Shown one piece after another: positions 47,278 to 58,099 of a DNA stretch of 64,000 nucleotides. Origin of the DNA: Ipomoea triloba. Its lineage: Eukaryota; Streptophyta; Magnoliopsida; Solanales; Convolvulaceae. The DNA lies in assembly GCF_003576645.1 (NCBI RefSeq), contig NC_044931.1, positions 10,586,697 to 10,650,696 on the forward strand, written 5' to 3'. Positions within the stretch are counted from its first letter, which is position 1. Every line of letters starts with the position of its first letter. The position numbers and the translations under genes are program-made. Below the pieces are notes generated by a model. It was not told where the DNA came from. It did not search any database and worked only from the letters and a program-made list of their open reading frames with translations.

Positions 47278-47616
47278 ATGGGAAGAACCAAAGAGCAAGC
47301 CCTGAAAAAGAATTATGAGGAAGCTAGCACAAGCCGAACAATGGCAAGAGCAGAACCACCCCTTCCAACACAACAAGTTGAACCTAATGCAATAGGAACA
47401 AGGGTCCTCCGAGGCTTAACTCATGAACAATTGCCGCTTGTGGATGTGTACAAGTCAGAGAATTTTATTGGAGGGAAATACTTTGATCCGAGTGTGCAAA
47501 GGGAATTAGGGTTTGAAGACATGGTAAATCTGTTGCTAAGACACCCACATTGGAGCAAAGTATTCGAATGGAGAGGACCGACATATACTCCGGTTACCTA
47601 TGAGTTTCTTGTTTGA
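47278..47616 (+). CDS. Satellite ORF unit, 112 aa
   Basis: QVEPNAIGT subtype with PPLPTQQ and an FLV end. Confidence 0.35.
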   Translation: MGRTKEQALKKNYEEASTSRTMARAEPPLPTQQVEPNAIGTRVLRGLTHEQLPLVDVYKSENFIGGKYFDPSVQRELGFEDMVNLLLRHPHWSKVFEWRGPTYTPVTYEFLV

Positions 47617-47708
47617 GATGTGTCCCACTAAAACATTATGTTCCCTATGCGTGGAGTTCAGACTTAAATTTCCGTATTTTTCATGCACTTTACCGCTTTT
47701 TTTAGGAA

Positions 47709-48047
47709 ATGGGAAGAACCAAAGAGCAAGCCCTGAAAAGGAATTATGAGGAAGCTAGCACAAGCCGAACAATGGCTAGAGCAGAACCACCCCCTCCAAC
47801 ACCACAAGTTGAACCTAATGCAATAGGAACAAGGGTCCTCCGAGGCTTAACTCATGAATAATTGCCGCTTGTGGATGTGTATAAGTCAGAAAATTTAATT
47901 GGAGGGAAATACTTTGATCCGAATGTGCTAAGGGAATTTGGGTTTGAAGACATGGTAAATCGGTTGCTAAGACACCCGCAATGGAGCAAAGTATTCAAAT
48001 GGAGAGGACCGAGATATACTGCGGTTACCTATGAGTTTCTTGCTTGA
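47709..48047 (+). pseudogene. Satellite ORF unit with in-frame stop
   Basis: CAA of the HEQLP segment is TAA at 47859. The rest is open and reads NVLREFGF with KWRGPRYTAV. Confidence 0.85.
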
Positions 48048-48139
48048 GATGTGTCCCACTAAAACATTAGGTTCCCTATGCGTGGAGTTCAGACTTAAAT
48101 TTCCGTATTTTTCATGCACTTTACCGCATTTTTTAGGAA

Positions 48140-48478
48140 ATGAGAAGAACCAAAGAGCAAGCCCTGAAAAGGAATTATGAGGAAGCTAGCACAAGCCGAA
48201 CAATGGCAAGAGCAGAACCACCCCCTCCAACACCACAAGTTGAACCTAATGCAATAGGAATAAGGGTCCTCCGAGGCTTAACTCATGAACAATTGCCGCT
48301 TGTGGATGTGTACAAGTCAGAGAATTTTATTGGAGGGAAATACTTTGATCCGAGTGTGCAAAGGGAATTAGGGTTTGAAGACATGGTAAATCTGTTGCTA
48401 AGACACCCACATTGGAGCAAAGTATTCGAATGGAGAGGACCGACATATACTCCGGTTACCTATGAGTTTCTTGTTTGA
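48140..48478 (+). CDS. Satellite ORF unit, 112 aa
   Basis: Starts MRRTKEQ; QVEPNAIGI subtype, FLV end. Confidence 0.35.
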   Translation: MRRTKEQALKRNYEEASTSRTMARAEPPPPTPQVEPNAIGIRVLRGLTHEQLPLVDVYKSENFIGGKYFDPSVQRELGFEDMVNLLLRHPHWSKVFEWRGPTYTPVTYEFLV

Positions 48479-48570
48479 GATGTGTCCCATTAAAACATTA
48501 TGTTCCCTATGCGTGGAGTTCAGACTTATATTTCCGTATTTTTCATGCACTTTACCGCATTTTTTAGGAA

Positions 48571-48924
48571 ATGGGAAGAACCAAAGAGCAAGCCCTGAAA
48601 AGGAATTATGAGGAAGCTAGCACAAGCCGAACAATGGCAAGAGCAGAACCACCCCCTCCAACACCACAAGTTGAACCTAATTAAATAGAAACAAGGGTCC
48701 TCCGAGGCTTAACTCATGAACAATTGCCGCTTGTGGATGTGTACAAGTCAGAGAATTTTATTGGAGGGAAATACTTTGATCCGAGTGTGCAAAGGGAATT
48801 AGGGTTTGAAGACATGGTAAATCTGTTGCTAAGACACTCGCATTGGAGCAAAGTATTCGAATGGAGAGGACCGACATATACTCCGGTTACCTATGAGTTT
48901 CTTGCTTCAGATGTGTCCCACTAA
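48571..48924 (+). pseudogene. Satellite ORF unit, TAA at codon 38
   Basis: Stop at 48682 in VEPN*IET, where related units have GAA. The long C-terminus ends SDVSH. First of eight units sharing this stop. Confidence 0.85.
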
Positions 48925-49000
48925 AACATTAGGTTCCCTAGGCGTGGAGTTCAGAGTTACATTTCCTTGTTTTCATGCACTTCACTGCTTTTTTTAGGAA

Positions 49001-49339
49001 ATGGGAAGAACCAAAGAGCAAGCCTTGAAAAGGAATTATGAGGAAGCAAGCACAAGCCGAACAATGGCAAGAGCAGAACCACCCCCTCCACCACCCCAAG
49101 TTGAACCTAATTAAATAGAAACAAGGGTCCTCCGAGGCTTAACTCATGAACAATTGCCGCTTGTGGATGTGTACAAGTCAGAGAATTTTATTGGAGGGAA
49201 ATACTTTGATCCGCGTGTGCTAAGGGAATTTGGGTTTGAAGACATTGTAAATCGGTTGCTAAGACACCCGCAATGGAGTAAAGTATTCAAATGGAGAGGA
49301 CCGAGATATACTGCGGTTACCTATGAGTTTCTTGCTTGA
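49001..49339 (+). pseudogene. Satellite ORF unit, TAA at codon 38
   Basis: Stop at 49112. The second half is RVLREFGFEDIVN with KWRGPRYTAV. Confidence 0.85.
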
Positions 49340-49430
49340 GATGTGTCCCACTAAAACATTAGGTTCCCTATGCGTGGAGTTCAGAGTTACATTTCCTTGT
49401 TTTCATGCACTTCACTGCTTTTTTTAGGAA

Positions 49431-49769
49431 ATGGGAAGAACCAAAGAGCAAGCCTTGAAAAGGAATTATGAGGAAGCAAGCACAAGCCGAACAATGGCAA
49501 GAGCAGAACCACCCCCTCCACCACCCCAAGTTGAACCTAATTAAATAGAAACAAGGGTCCTCCGAGGCTTAACTCATGAACAATTGCCGCTTGTGGATGT
49601 GTACAAGTCAGAGAATTTTATTGGAGGGAAATACTTTGATCCGAGTGTGCAAAGGGAATTAGGGTTTGAAGACATGGTAAATCTGTTGCTAAGACACCCA
49701 CATTGGAGCAAAGTATTCGAATGGAGAGGACCGACATATACTCCGGTTACCTATGAGTTTCTTGTTTGA
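49431..49769 (+). pseudogene. Satellite ORF unit, TAA at codon 38
   Basis: Stop at 49542. The second half is of SVQRELGF type, so the first and second halves of units have been reshuffled. Confidence 0.85.
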
Positions 49770-49861
49770 GATGTGTCCCACTAAAACATTATGTTCCCTA
49801 TGCGTGGAGTTCAGACTTAAATTTCCGTATTTTTCATGCACTTTACCGCTTTTTTTAGGAA

Positions 49862-50216
49862 ATGGGAAGAACCAAAGAGCAAGCCCTGAAAAGGAATTAT
49901 GAGGAAGCTAGCACAAGCCGAACAATGGCAAGAGCAGAACCACCCCTTCCACCACCCCAAGTTGAACCTAATTAAATAGAAACAAGGGTCCTCCGAGGCT
50001 TAACTCATGAACAATTGCCGCTTGTGGATGTGTACAAGTCAGAGAATTTTATTGGAGGGAAATACTTTGATCCGAGTGTGCAAAGGGAATTAGGGTTTGA
50101 AGAACATGGTAAATCTGTTGCTAAGACACTCACATTGGAGCAAAGTATTCGAATGGAGAGGACCGACATATACTCCGGTTACCTATGAGTTTCTTGCTTC
50201 AGATGTGTCCCACTAA
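49862..50216 (+). pseudogene. Satellite ORF unit, stop plus frameshift
   Basis: TAA at 49973 and an extra A in GAAGAACATGG near 50103. The partial unit at 53705 has the same insertion. Confidence 0.88.
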
Positions 50217-50292
50217 AACATTAGGTTCCGTATACGTGGAATTCAGACTTACATTTCCTTATTTTACATGCACTTACCGCTTTTATTAGGAA

Positions 50293-50631
50293 ATGGGAAG
50301 AAGCAAAGAACAAGCCTTGAAAAGAAATTATAAGGAAGCAAGCACAAGCCGAACAAGGGTAAGAGCAGAACCACCACCTCCACGACCACTAGTTGAACCT
50401 AATGTAAGACGAACAATGGTCCTCCGAGGCTTAACTCATGAACAATTGCCGCTTGTGGATGTGTACAAGTCAGAGAATTTTATTGGAGGGAAATACTTTG
50501 ATCCGAGTGTGCAGAGGGAATTAGGGTTTGAAGACGTGGTAAATCTGTTGCTAAGACACCCACATTGGAGCAAAGTATTCGAATGGAGAGTACCGACATA
50601 TACTCCGGTTACCTATGAGTTTCTTGTTTGA
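50293..50631 (+). CDS. Satellite ORF unit, 112 aa
   Basis: LVEPNVRRT subtype with FEDVVN and EWRVPTYT. Confidence 0.35.
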   Translation: MGRSKEQALKRNYKEASTSRTRVRAEPPPPRPLVEPNVRRTMVLRGLTHEQLPLVDVYKSENFIGGKYFDPSVQRELGFEDVVNLLLRHPHWSKVFEWRVPTYTPVTYEFLV

Positions 50632-50723
50632 GATGTGTCCCACTAAAACATTATGTTCCCTATGCGTGGAGTTCAGACTTAAATTTCCGTATTTTTCATG
50701 CACTTTACCGCTTTTTTTAGGAA

Positions 50724-51062
50724 ATGGGAAGAACCAAAGAGCAAGCCCTGAAAAGGAATTATGAGGAAGCTAGCACAAGCCGAACAATGGCAAGAGCAGA
50801 ACCACCCCCTCCAACACCACAAGTTGAACCTAATGCAATAGGAACAAGGGTCCTCCGAGGCTTAACTCATGAACAATTGCCGCTTGTGGATGTGTACAAG
50901 TCAGAGAATTTTGTTGGAGGGAAATACTTTGATCCGAGTGTGCAAAGGGAATTAGGGTTTGAAGACATGGTAAATCTGTTGCTAAGACACCCACATTGGA
51001 GCAAAGTATTCGAATGGAGAGGACCGACATATACTCCGGTTACCTATGAGTTTCTTGTTTGA
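50724..51062 (+). CDS. Satellite ORF unit, 112 aa
   Basis: QVEPNAIGT subtype with ENFVGGKYF. Confidence 0.35.
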   Translation: MGRTKEQALKRNYEEASTSRTMARAEPPPPTPQVEPNAIGTRVLRGLTHEQLPLVDVYKSENFVGGKYFDPSVQRELGFEDMVNLLLRHPHWSKVFEWRGPTYTPVTYEFLV

Positions 51063-51154
51063 GATGTGTCCCACTAAAACATTATGTTCCCTATGCGTGG
51101 AGTTCAGACTTAAATTTCCGTATTTTTCATGCACTTTACCGCTTTTTTTAGGAA

Positions 51155-51508
51155 ATGGGAAGAACCAAAGAGCAAGCCCTGAAAAGGAATTATGAGGAAG
51201 CTAGCACAAGCCGAACAATGGCAACAGCAGAACCACCCCCTCCACCACCCGAAGTTGAACCTAATTAAATAGAAACAAGGGTCCTCCGAGGCTTAACTCA
51301 TGAACAATTGCCGCTTGTCGATGTGTACAAGTCAGAGAATTTTATTGGAGGGAAATACTTTGATCCGAGTGTGCAAAGGGAATTAGGGTTTGAAGCAATC
51401 GTAAATCTGTTGCTAAGACACCCGCAATGGAGCAAAGTATTCGAATGGAGAGGACCGACATATACTCCGGTTACCTATGAGTTTCTTGCTTCAGATGTGT
51501 CCCAATAA
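51155..51508 (+). pseudogene. Satellite ORF unit, TAA at codon 38
   Basis: Stop at 51266. It then has FEAIVNLLLRHPQW and the long SDVSQ end. Confidence 0.85.
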
Positions 51509-51584
51509 AACATTAGGTTCCGTATACGTGGAATTCAGACTTACATTTCCTTATTTTACATGCACTTACCGCTTTTATTAGGAA

Positions 51585-51923
51585 ATGGGAAGAAGCAAAG
51601 AACAAGCCTTGAAAAGAAATTATAAGGAAGCAAGCACAAGCCGAACAAGGGTAAGAGCAGAACCACCACCTCCATGACCACTAGTTGAACCTAATGTAAG
51701 ACGAACAATGGTCCTCCGAGGCTTAACTCATGAACAATTGCCGCTTGTGGATGTGTACAAGTCAGAGAATTTTATTGGAGGGAAATACTTTGATCCGAGT
51801 GTGCAAAGGGAATTAGGGTTTGAAGACATGGTAAATCTGTTGCTAAGACACCCACATTGGAGCAAAGTATTCGAATGGAGAGGACCGACATATACTCCGG
51901 TTACCTATGAGTTTCTTGTTTGA
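51585..51923 (+). pseudogene. Satellite ORF unit, CGA to TGA stop
   Basis: In the proline-rich segment CCACGACCA is CCATGACCA, giving a stop at 51675. The remainder is open. Confidence 0.85.
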
Positions 51924-52015
51924 GATGTGTCCCACTAAAACATTATGTTCCCTATGCGTGGAGTTCAGACTTAAATTTCCGTATTTTTCATGTACATTAC
52001 CGCATTTTTTAGGAA

Positions 52016-52369
52016 ATGGGAAGAACCAAAGAGCAAGCCCTGAAAAGGAATTATGAGGAAGCTAGCACAAGCCGAACAATGGCAAGAGCAGAACCACCCC
52101 CTCCAACACCACAAGTTGAACCTAATGCAATAGGAACAAGGGTCCTCCGAGGCTTAACTCATGAACAATTGCCGCTTGTGGATGTGTACAAGTCAGAGAA
52201 TTTTATTGGAGGGAAATACTTTGATCCGAGTGTGCAAAGGGAATTAGGGTTTGAAGACATGGTAAATCTGTTGCTAAGACACCCGCATTGGAGCAAAGTA
52301 TTCGAATGGAGAGGACCGACATATACTCCGGTTACCTATGAGTTTCTTGCTTCAGATGTGTCCCAATAA
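52016..52369 (+). CDS. Satellite ORF unit, 117 aa
   Basis: QVEPNAIGT first half joined to the long SDVSQ C-terminus. Confidence 0.35.
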   Translation: MGRTKEQALKRNYEEASTSRTMARAEPPPPTPQVEPNAIGTRVLRGLTHEQLPLVDVYKSENFIGGKYFDPSVQRELGFEDMVNLLLRHPHWSKVFEWRGPTYTPVTYEFLASDVSQ

Positions 52370-52445
52370 AACAATAGGTTCCGTATACGTGGAATTCAGA
52401 CTTACATTTCCTTATTTTACATGCACTTACCGCTTTTATTAGGAA

Positions 52446-52861
52446 ATGGGAAGAAGCAAAGAACAAGCCTTGAAAAGAAATTATAAGGAAGCAAGCACAA
52501 GCCGAACAAGGGTAAGAGCAGAACCACCACCTCCACGACCACTAGTTGAACCTAATGTAAGACGAACAATGGTCCTCCGAGGCNTATTTTACATGCACTT
52601 ACCGCTTTTATTAGGAAATGGGAAGAAGCAAAGAACAAGCCTTGAAAAGAAATTATAAGGAAGCAAGCACAAGCCGAACAAGGGTAAGAGTAGAACCACC
52701 ACCTCCACGACCACTAGTTGAACCTAATGTAAGACGAACAATGGTCCTCCGAGGCATAACTCCTGAACAATTGGCGCTTGTGGATGTGTATAAGTCAGAG
52801 AATTTAATTGGGGGAAATACTTTGATCCGAGTGTGCTAAGGGAATTTGGGTTTGAAGACAT
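52446..52861 (+). pseudogene. Satellite ORF unit split by a single-N join, frameshifted
   Basis: The start is present twice (52446 and 52618) because 52413-52583 is repeated at 52585-52755 with one mismatch, flush on both sides of the N at 52584. After merging there is one unit. It has lost one G in TTGGGGGAAATAC near 52810, a frameshift, and runs into the gap at 52862. Confidence 0.85.
52584..52584. other. Single N flanked by a 171-bp unmerged overlap
   Basis: The 171 bp before and after the N are the same except GCAGAACC/GTAGAACC. Start-codon spacing across it is 172 bp instead of 430. Confidence 0.93.
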
Positions 52862-53704
52862 NNNNNNNNNNNNNNNNNNNNNNNNNNNNNNNNNNNNNNN
52901 NNNNNNNNNNNNNNNNNNNNNNNNNNNNNNNNNNNNNNNNNNNNNNNNNNNNNNNNNNNNNNNNNNNNNNNNNNNNNNNNNNNNNNNNNNNNNNNNNNNN
53001 NNNNNNNNNNNNNNNNNNNNNNNNNNNNNNNNNNNNNNNNNNNNNNNNNNNNNNNNNNNNNNNNNNNNNNNNNNNNNNNNNNNNNNNNNNNNNNNNNNNN
53101 NNNNNNNNNNNNNNNNNNNNNNNNNNNNNNNNNNNNNNNNNNNNNNNNNNNNNNNNNNNNNNNNNNNNNNNNNNNNNNNNNNNNNNNNNNNNNNNNNNNN
53201 NNNNNNNNNNNNNNNNNNNNNNNNNNNNNNNNNNNNNNNNNNNNNNNNNNNNNNNNNNNNNNNNNNNNNNNNNNNNNNNNNNNNNNNNNNNNNNNNNNNN
53301 NNNNNNNNNNNNNNNNNNNNNNNNNNNNNNNNNNNNNNNNNNNNNNNNNNNNNNNNNNNNNNNNNNNNNNNNNNNNNNNNNNNNNNNNNNNNNNNNNNNN
53401 NNNNNNNNNNNNNNNNNNNNNNNNNNNNNNNNNNNNNNNNNNNNNNNNNNNNNNNNNNNNNNNNNNNNNNNNNNNNNNNNNNNNNNNNNNNNNNNNNNNN
53501 NNNNNNNNNNNNNNNNNNNNNNNNNNNNNNNNNNNNNNNNNNNNNNNNNNNNNNNNNNNNNNNNNNNNNNNNNNNNNNNNNNNNNNNNNNNNNNNNNNNN
53601 NNNNNNNNNNNNNNNNNNNNNNNNNNNNNNNNNNNNNNNNNNNNNNNNNNNNNNNNNNNNNNNNNNNNNNNNNNNNNNNNNNNNNNNNNNNNNNNNNNNN
53701 NNNN
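52862..53704. other. Assembly gap, 843 N
   Basis: The gap lies inside the satellite; its length is close to two units and looks estimated rather than fixed. Confidence 0.95.
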
Positions 53705-53931
53705 CCTCCGAGGCTTAACTCATGAACAATTGCCGCTTGTGGATGTGTACAAGTCAGAAAATTTTATTGGAGGGAAATACTTTGATCCGAGTGTGCAAAG
53801 GGAATTAGGGTTTGAAGAACATGGTAAATCTGTTGCTAAGACACTCGCATTGGAGCAAAGTATTCGAATGGAGAGGACCGACATATACTCCGGTTACCTA
53901 TGAGTTTCTTGCTTCAGATGTGTCCCACTAA
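53705..53931 (+). pseudogene. Satellite ORF unit, 5' truncated and frameshifted
   Basis: Begins at RGLTHEQ after the gap. An extra A in GAAGAACATGG near 53820 breaks the frame before the final segment. Confidence 0.85.
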
Positions 53932-54007
53932 AACATTAGGTTCCGTATACGTGGAATTCAGACTTACATTTCCTTATTTTACATGCACTTACCGCTTTTA
54001 TTAGGAA

Positions 54008-54430
54008 ATGGGAAGAAGCAAAGAACAAGCCTTGAAAAGAAATTATAAGGAAGCAAGCACAAGCCGAACAAGGGTAAGAGCAGAACCACCACCTCCACGA
54101 CCACTAGTTGAACCTAATGTAAGACGAACAATGGTCCTCCGAGGCTTAACTCATGAACAATTGCCGCTTGTGGATGTGTACAAGTCAGATAATTTTATTG
54201 GAGGGAAATACTTTGATCCGAGTGTGCAGAGGGAATTAGGGTTTGAAGACATGGTAAATCTGTTGCTAAGACACCCACATTGGAGCAAAGACATGGTAAA
54301 TCTGTTGCTAAGACACCCACATTGGAGCAAAGTATTCGTAAATCTGTTGCTAAGACACCCACATTGGAGCAAAGTATTCAAATGGAGAGGACCGAAATAT
54401 ACTGCGGTTACCTATGAGTTTCCGTCTTGA
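54008..54430 (+). CDS. Satellite ORF unit lengthened to 140 aa by 42-bp duplications
   Basis: Open frame, but 28 residues longer than usual because of two exact 42-bp duplications (54248-54379) that repeat the DMVNLLLRHPHWSK segment. Multiples of 42 keep the frame. The true unit is probably 112 aa, ending FPS. Confidence 0.3.
   Translation: MGRSKEQALKRNYKEASTSRTRVRAEPPPPRPLVEPNVRRTMVLRGLTHEQLPLVDVYKSDNFIGGKYFDPSVQRELGFEDMVNLLLRHPHWSKDMVNLLLRHPHWSKVFVNLLLRHPHWSKVFKWRGPKYTAVTYEFPS
54248..54379. repeat. Two overlapping 42-bp exact tandem duplications
   Basis: 54248-54289 repeats at 54290-54331, and 54296-54337 at 54338-54379. Spacing to the next unit is 514, which is 430 plus 84. Confidence 0.95.
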
Positions 54431-54521
54431 GATGTGTCCCACTAAAACATTAGGTTCCCTATGCGTGGAGTTCAGAGTTACATTTCCTTGTTTTCATGCA
54501 CTTCACCGCTTTTTTTAGGAA

Positions 54522-54860
54522 ATGGAAAGAACCAAAGAGCAAGCCTTGAAAAGGAATTATGAGGAAGCAAGCACAAGCCGAACAATGGCAAGAGCAGAAC
54601 CACCCCCTCCACCACCCGAAGTTGAACCTAATTAAATAGAAACAAGGGTCCTCCGAGGCTTAACTCATGAACAATTGCCGCTTGTGGATGTGTACAAGTC
54701 AGAGAATTTTATTGGAGGGAAATACTTTGATCCGAGTGTGCAAAGGGAATTAGGGTTTGAAGACATGGTAAATCTGTTGCTAAGACACCCACATTGGAGC
54801 AAAGTATTCGAATGGAGAGGACCGACATATACTCCGGTTACCTATGAGTTTCTTGTTTGA
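54522..54860 (+). pseudogene. Satellite ORF unit, TAA at codon 38
   Basis: Begins MERTKEQ. Stop at 54633, then SVQRELGF with an FLV end. Confidence 0.85.
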
Positions 54861-54952
54861 GATGTGTCCCACTAAAACATTATGTTCCCTATGCGTGGAG
54901 TTCAGACTTAAATTTCCGTATTTTTCATGCACTTTACCGCATTTTTTAGGAA

Positions 54953-55291
54953 ATGGGAAGAACCAAAGAGCAAGCCCTGAAAAGGAATTATGAGGAAGTT
55001 AGCACAAGCCGAACAATGGCAAGAGCAGAACCACCCCCTCCACCACCCGAAGTTGAACCTAATTAAATAGAAACAAGGGTCCTCCGAGGCTTAACTCATG
55101 AACAATTGCCGCTTGTGTATGTGTACAAGTCAGAGAATTTTATTGGAGGGAAATACTTTGATCCGAGTGTGCAAAGGGAATTAGGGTTTGAAGACATGGT
55201 AAATCTGTTGCTAAGACCCCCGCATTGGAGCAAAGTATTCGAAGGGAGAGGACCGACATATACTCCGGTTACCTATGAGTTTCTTGCTTGA
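54953..55291 (+). pseudogene. Satellite ORF unit, TAA at codon 38
   Basis: Stop at 55064. Private changes are LVYVYKSEN, LLRPPHW and EGRGPTYT. Confidence 0.85.
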
Positions 55292-55383
55292 GATGTGTCC
55301 CACTAAAACATTAGGTTCCCTATGCGTGGAGTTCAGACTTAAATTTCCGTATTTTTCATGCACTTTACCGCATTTTTTAGGAA

Positions 55384-55854
55384 ATGGGAAGAAGCAAAGA
55401 ACAAGCCTTGAAAAGAAATTATAAGGAAGCAAGCACAAGCCGAACAAGGGTAAGAGCAGAACCACCACCTCCACGACCACTAGTTGAACCTAATGTAAGA
55501 CGAACAATGGTCCTCCGAGGCATAACTCATGAACAATTGGCGCTTGTAGATGTGTATATGTCAGAGAATTTAATTGGGGGAAATACTTTGATCCGAGTGT
55601 GCTAAGGGAATTTGGGTTTGAAGACATTGTAAATCGGTTGCTAAGACACCCGCAATGGAGNNNNNNNNNNNNNNNNNNNNNGATGTGTATATGTCAGAGA
55701 ATTTAATTGGGGGAAATACTTTGATCCGAGTATGCTAAGGGAATTTGGGTTTGAAGACATTGTAAATCGGTTGCTAAGACACCCGCAATGGAGTAAAGTA
55801 TTCAAATGGAGAGGACCGAGATATACTGCGGTTACCTATGAGTTTCTTGCTTGA
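55384..55854 (+). pseudogene. Satellite ORF unit, frameshifted, split by a 21-N join
   Basis: Frame lost at TTGGGGGAAATAC (one G short) near 55578. 55549-55660 is repeated at 55682-55793 around the N run. Removing the repeat gives one unit of normal length minus one base. Confidence 0.85.
55661..55681. other. 21-N run flanked by a 112-bp unmerged overlap
   Basis: The 112 bp on either side are the same except GTGTGC/GTATGC. Spacing of units is 562, which is 429 plus 112 plus 21. Confidence 0.93.
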
Positions 55855-55945
55855 GATGTGTCCCACTAAAACATTAGGTTCCCTATGCGTGGAGTTCAGA
55901 GTTACATTTCCTTGTTTTCATGCACTTCACCGCTTTTTTTAGGAA

Positions 55946-56284
55946 ATGGGAAGAACCAAAGAGCAAGCCTTGAAAAGGAATTATGAGGAAGCAAGCACAA
56001 GCCGAACAAGGGAAAGAGCAGAACCACCCCCTCCACCACCCCAAGTTGAACCTAATTAAATAGAAACAAGGGTCCTCCGAGGCTTAACTCATGAACAATT
56101 GCCGCTTGTGGATGTGTACAAGTCAGAGAATTTTATTGGAGGGAAATACTTTGATCCGAGTGTGCAAAGGGAATTAGGGTTTGAAGACATGGTAAATCTG
56201 TTGCTAAGACACCCGCATTGGAGCAAAGTATTCGAGTGGAGAGGACCGACATATACTCCGGTTACCTATGAGTTTCTTGTTTGA
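55946..56284 (+). pseudogene. Satellite ORF unit, TAA at codon 38
   Basis: Stop at 56057. The second half is SVQRELGF type. Confidence 0.85.
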
Positions 56285-56376
56285 GATGTGTCCCACTAAA
56301 ACATTAGGTTCCCTATGCGTGGAGTTCAGAGTTACATTTCCTTATTTTTCATGCACTTTACCGCTTTTTTTAGGAA

Positions 56377-56715
56377 ATGGGAAGAACCAAAGAGCAAGCC
56401 TTGAAAAGGAATTATGAGGAAGCAAGCACAAGCCGAACAATGGCAAGAGCAGAACCACCACCTCCACCACCACAAGTTGAACCTAATGCAAGAGGAAGAA
56501 GGGTCCTTCGAGGCTTAACTCATGAACAATTGGCGCTTGTGGATATGTATAAGTCAGAGAATTTAATTGGAGTGAAATACTTTGATCCGAGTGTGCTAAG
56601 GGAATTTGGGTTTGAAGACATGGTAAATCGGTTGCTAAGACAACCGCAATGGAGCAAAGTATTCGAATGGAGAGGACCGACATATACTCCGGTTACCTAT
56701 GAGTTTCTTGTTTGA
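56377..56715 (+). CDS. Satellite ORF unit, ARGRR subtype, 112 aa
   Basis: First of the homogenised run. It ends FLV, unlike the others, which end FLA. Confidence 0.35.
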   Translation: MGRTKEQALKRNYEEASTSRTMARAEPPPPPPQVEPNARGRRVLRGLTHEQLALVDMYKSENLIGVKYFDPSVLREFGFEDMVNRLLRQPQWSKVFEWRGPTYTPVTYEFLV

Positions 56716-56806
56716 GATGTGTCCCACTAAAACATTAGGTTCCCTATGCGTGGAGTTCAGAGTTACATTTCCTTGTTTTCATGCACTTCACCGCTTTTTT
56801 TAGGAA

Positions 56807-57145
56807 ATGGGAAGAACCAAAGAGCAAGCCTTGAAAAGGAATTATGAGGAAGCAAGCACAAGCCGAACAATGGCAAGAGCAGAACCACCACCTCCACCAC
56901 CACAAGTTGAACCTAATGCAAGAGGAAGAAGGGTCCTTCGAGGCTTAACTCATGAACAATTGGCGCTTGTGGATATGTATAAGTCAGAGAATTTAATTGG
57001 AGTGAAATACTTTGATCCGAGTGTGCTAAGGGAATTTGGGTTTGAAGACATGGTAAATCGGTTGCTAAGACAACCGCAATGGAGCAAAGTATTCGAATGG
57101 AGAGGACCGACATATACTCCGGTTACCTATGAGTTTCTTGCTTGA
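56807..57145 (+). CDS. Satellite ORF unit, ARGRR subtype, 112 aa
   Basis: Intact; identical protein to the next five units. Confidence 0.35.
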   Translation: MGRTKEQALKRNYEEASTSRTMARAEPPPPPPQVEPNARGRRVLRGLTHEQLALVDMYKSENLIGVKYFDPSVLREFGFEDMVNRLLRQPQWSKVFEWRGPTYTPVTYEFLA

Positions 57146-57237
57146 GATGTGTCCCACTAAAACATTAGGTTCCCTATGCGTGGAGTTCAGACTTACATTT
57201 CCTTATTTTTCATGCACTTTACCGCTTTTTTTAGGAA

Positions 57238-57576
57238 ATGGGAAGAACCAAAGAGCAAGCCTTGAAAAGGAATTATGAGGAAGCAAGCACAAGCCGAACA
57301 ATGGCAAGAGCAGAACCACCACCTCCACCACCACAAGTTGAACCTAATGCAAGAGGAAGAAGGGTCCTTCGAGGCTTAACTCATGAACAATTGGCGCTTG
57401 TGGATATGTATAAGTCAGAGAATTTAATTGGAGTGAAATACTTTGATCCGAGTGTGCTAAGGGAATTTGGGTTTGAAGACATGGTAAATCGGTTGCTAAG
57501 ACAACCGCAATGGAGCAAAGTATTCGAATGGAGAGGACCGACATATACTCCGGTTACCTATGAGTTTCTTGCTTGA
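57238..57576 (+). CDS. Satellite ORF unit, ARGRR subtype, 112 aa
   Basis: Intact; preceded by the TTATTTTTCATGCACTTTAC spacer form. Confidence 0.35.
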   Translation: MGRTKEQALKRNYEEASTSRTMARAEPPPPPPQVEPNARGRRVLRGLTHEQLALVDMYKSENLIGVKYFDPSVLREFGFEDMVNRLLRQPQWSKVFEWRGPTYTPVTYEFLA

Positions 57577-57668
57577 GATGTGTCCCACTAAAACATTAGG
57601 TTCCCTATGCGTGGAGTTCAGACTTACATTTCCTTATTTTTCATGCACTTTACCGCTTTTTTTAGGAA

Positions 57669-58007
57669 ATGGGAAGAACCAAAGAGCAAGCCTTGAAAAG
57701 GAATTATGAGGAAGCAAGCACAAGCCGAACAATGGCAAGAGCAGAACCACCACCTCCACCACCACAAGTTGAACCTAATGCAAGAGGAAGAAGGGTCCTT
57801 CGAGGCTTAACTCATGAACAATTGGCGCTTGTGGATATGTATAAGTCAGAGAATTTAATTGGAGTGAAATACTTTGATCCGAGTGTGCTAAGGGAATTTG
57901 GGTTTGAAGACATGGTAAATCGGTTGCTAAGACAACCGCAATGGAGCAAAGTATTCGAATGGAGAGGACCGACATATACTCCGGTTACCTATGAGTTTCT
58001 TGCTTGA
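57669..58007 (+). CDS. Satellite ORF unit, ARGRR subtype, 112 aa
   Basis: Intact; followed by a spacer with the private change GGAGTACAGAC. Confidence 0.35.
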   Translation: MGRTKEQALKRNYEEASTSRTMARAEPPPPPPQVEPNARGRRVLRGLTHEQLALVDMYKSENLIGVKYFDPSVLREFGFEDMVNRLLRQPQWSKVFEWRGPTYTPVTYEFLA

Positions 58008-58099
58008 GATGTGTCCCACTAAAACATTAGGTTCCCTATGCGTGGAGTACAGACTTACATTTCCTTATTTTTCATGCACTTTACCGCTTTTTTTAGGAA

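Noticed and set aside
48724..48924. Frames starting MPLVDVYK in the TAA-38 units
   Set aside because: The apparent start is a TTG after the premature stop; eukaryotic translation would not normally begin there.
50830..51030. 66-codon - strand frames opposite the satellite ORF (also 56483-59698, 61219, 63236)
   Set aside because: Antisense shadows of the 112-codon frame with no independent start context or domain.
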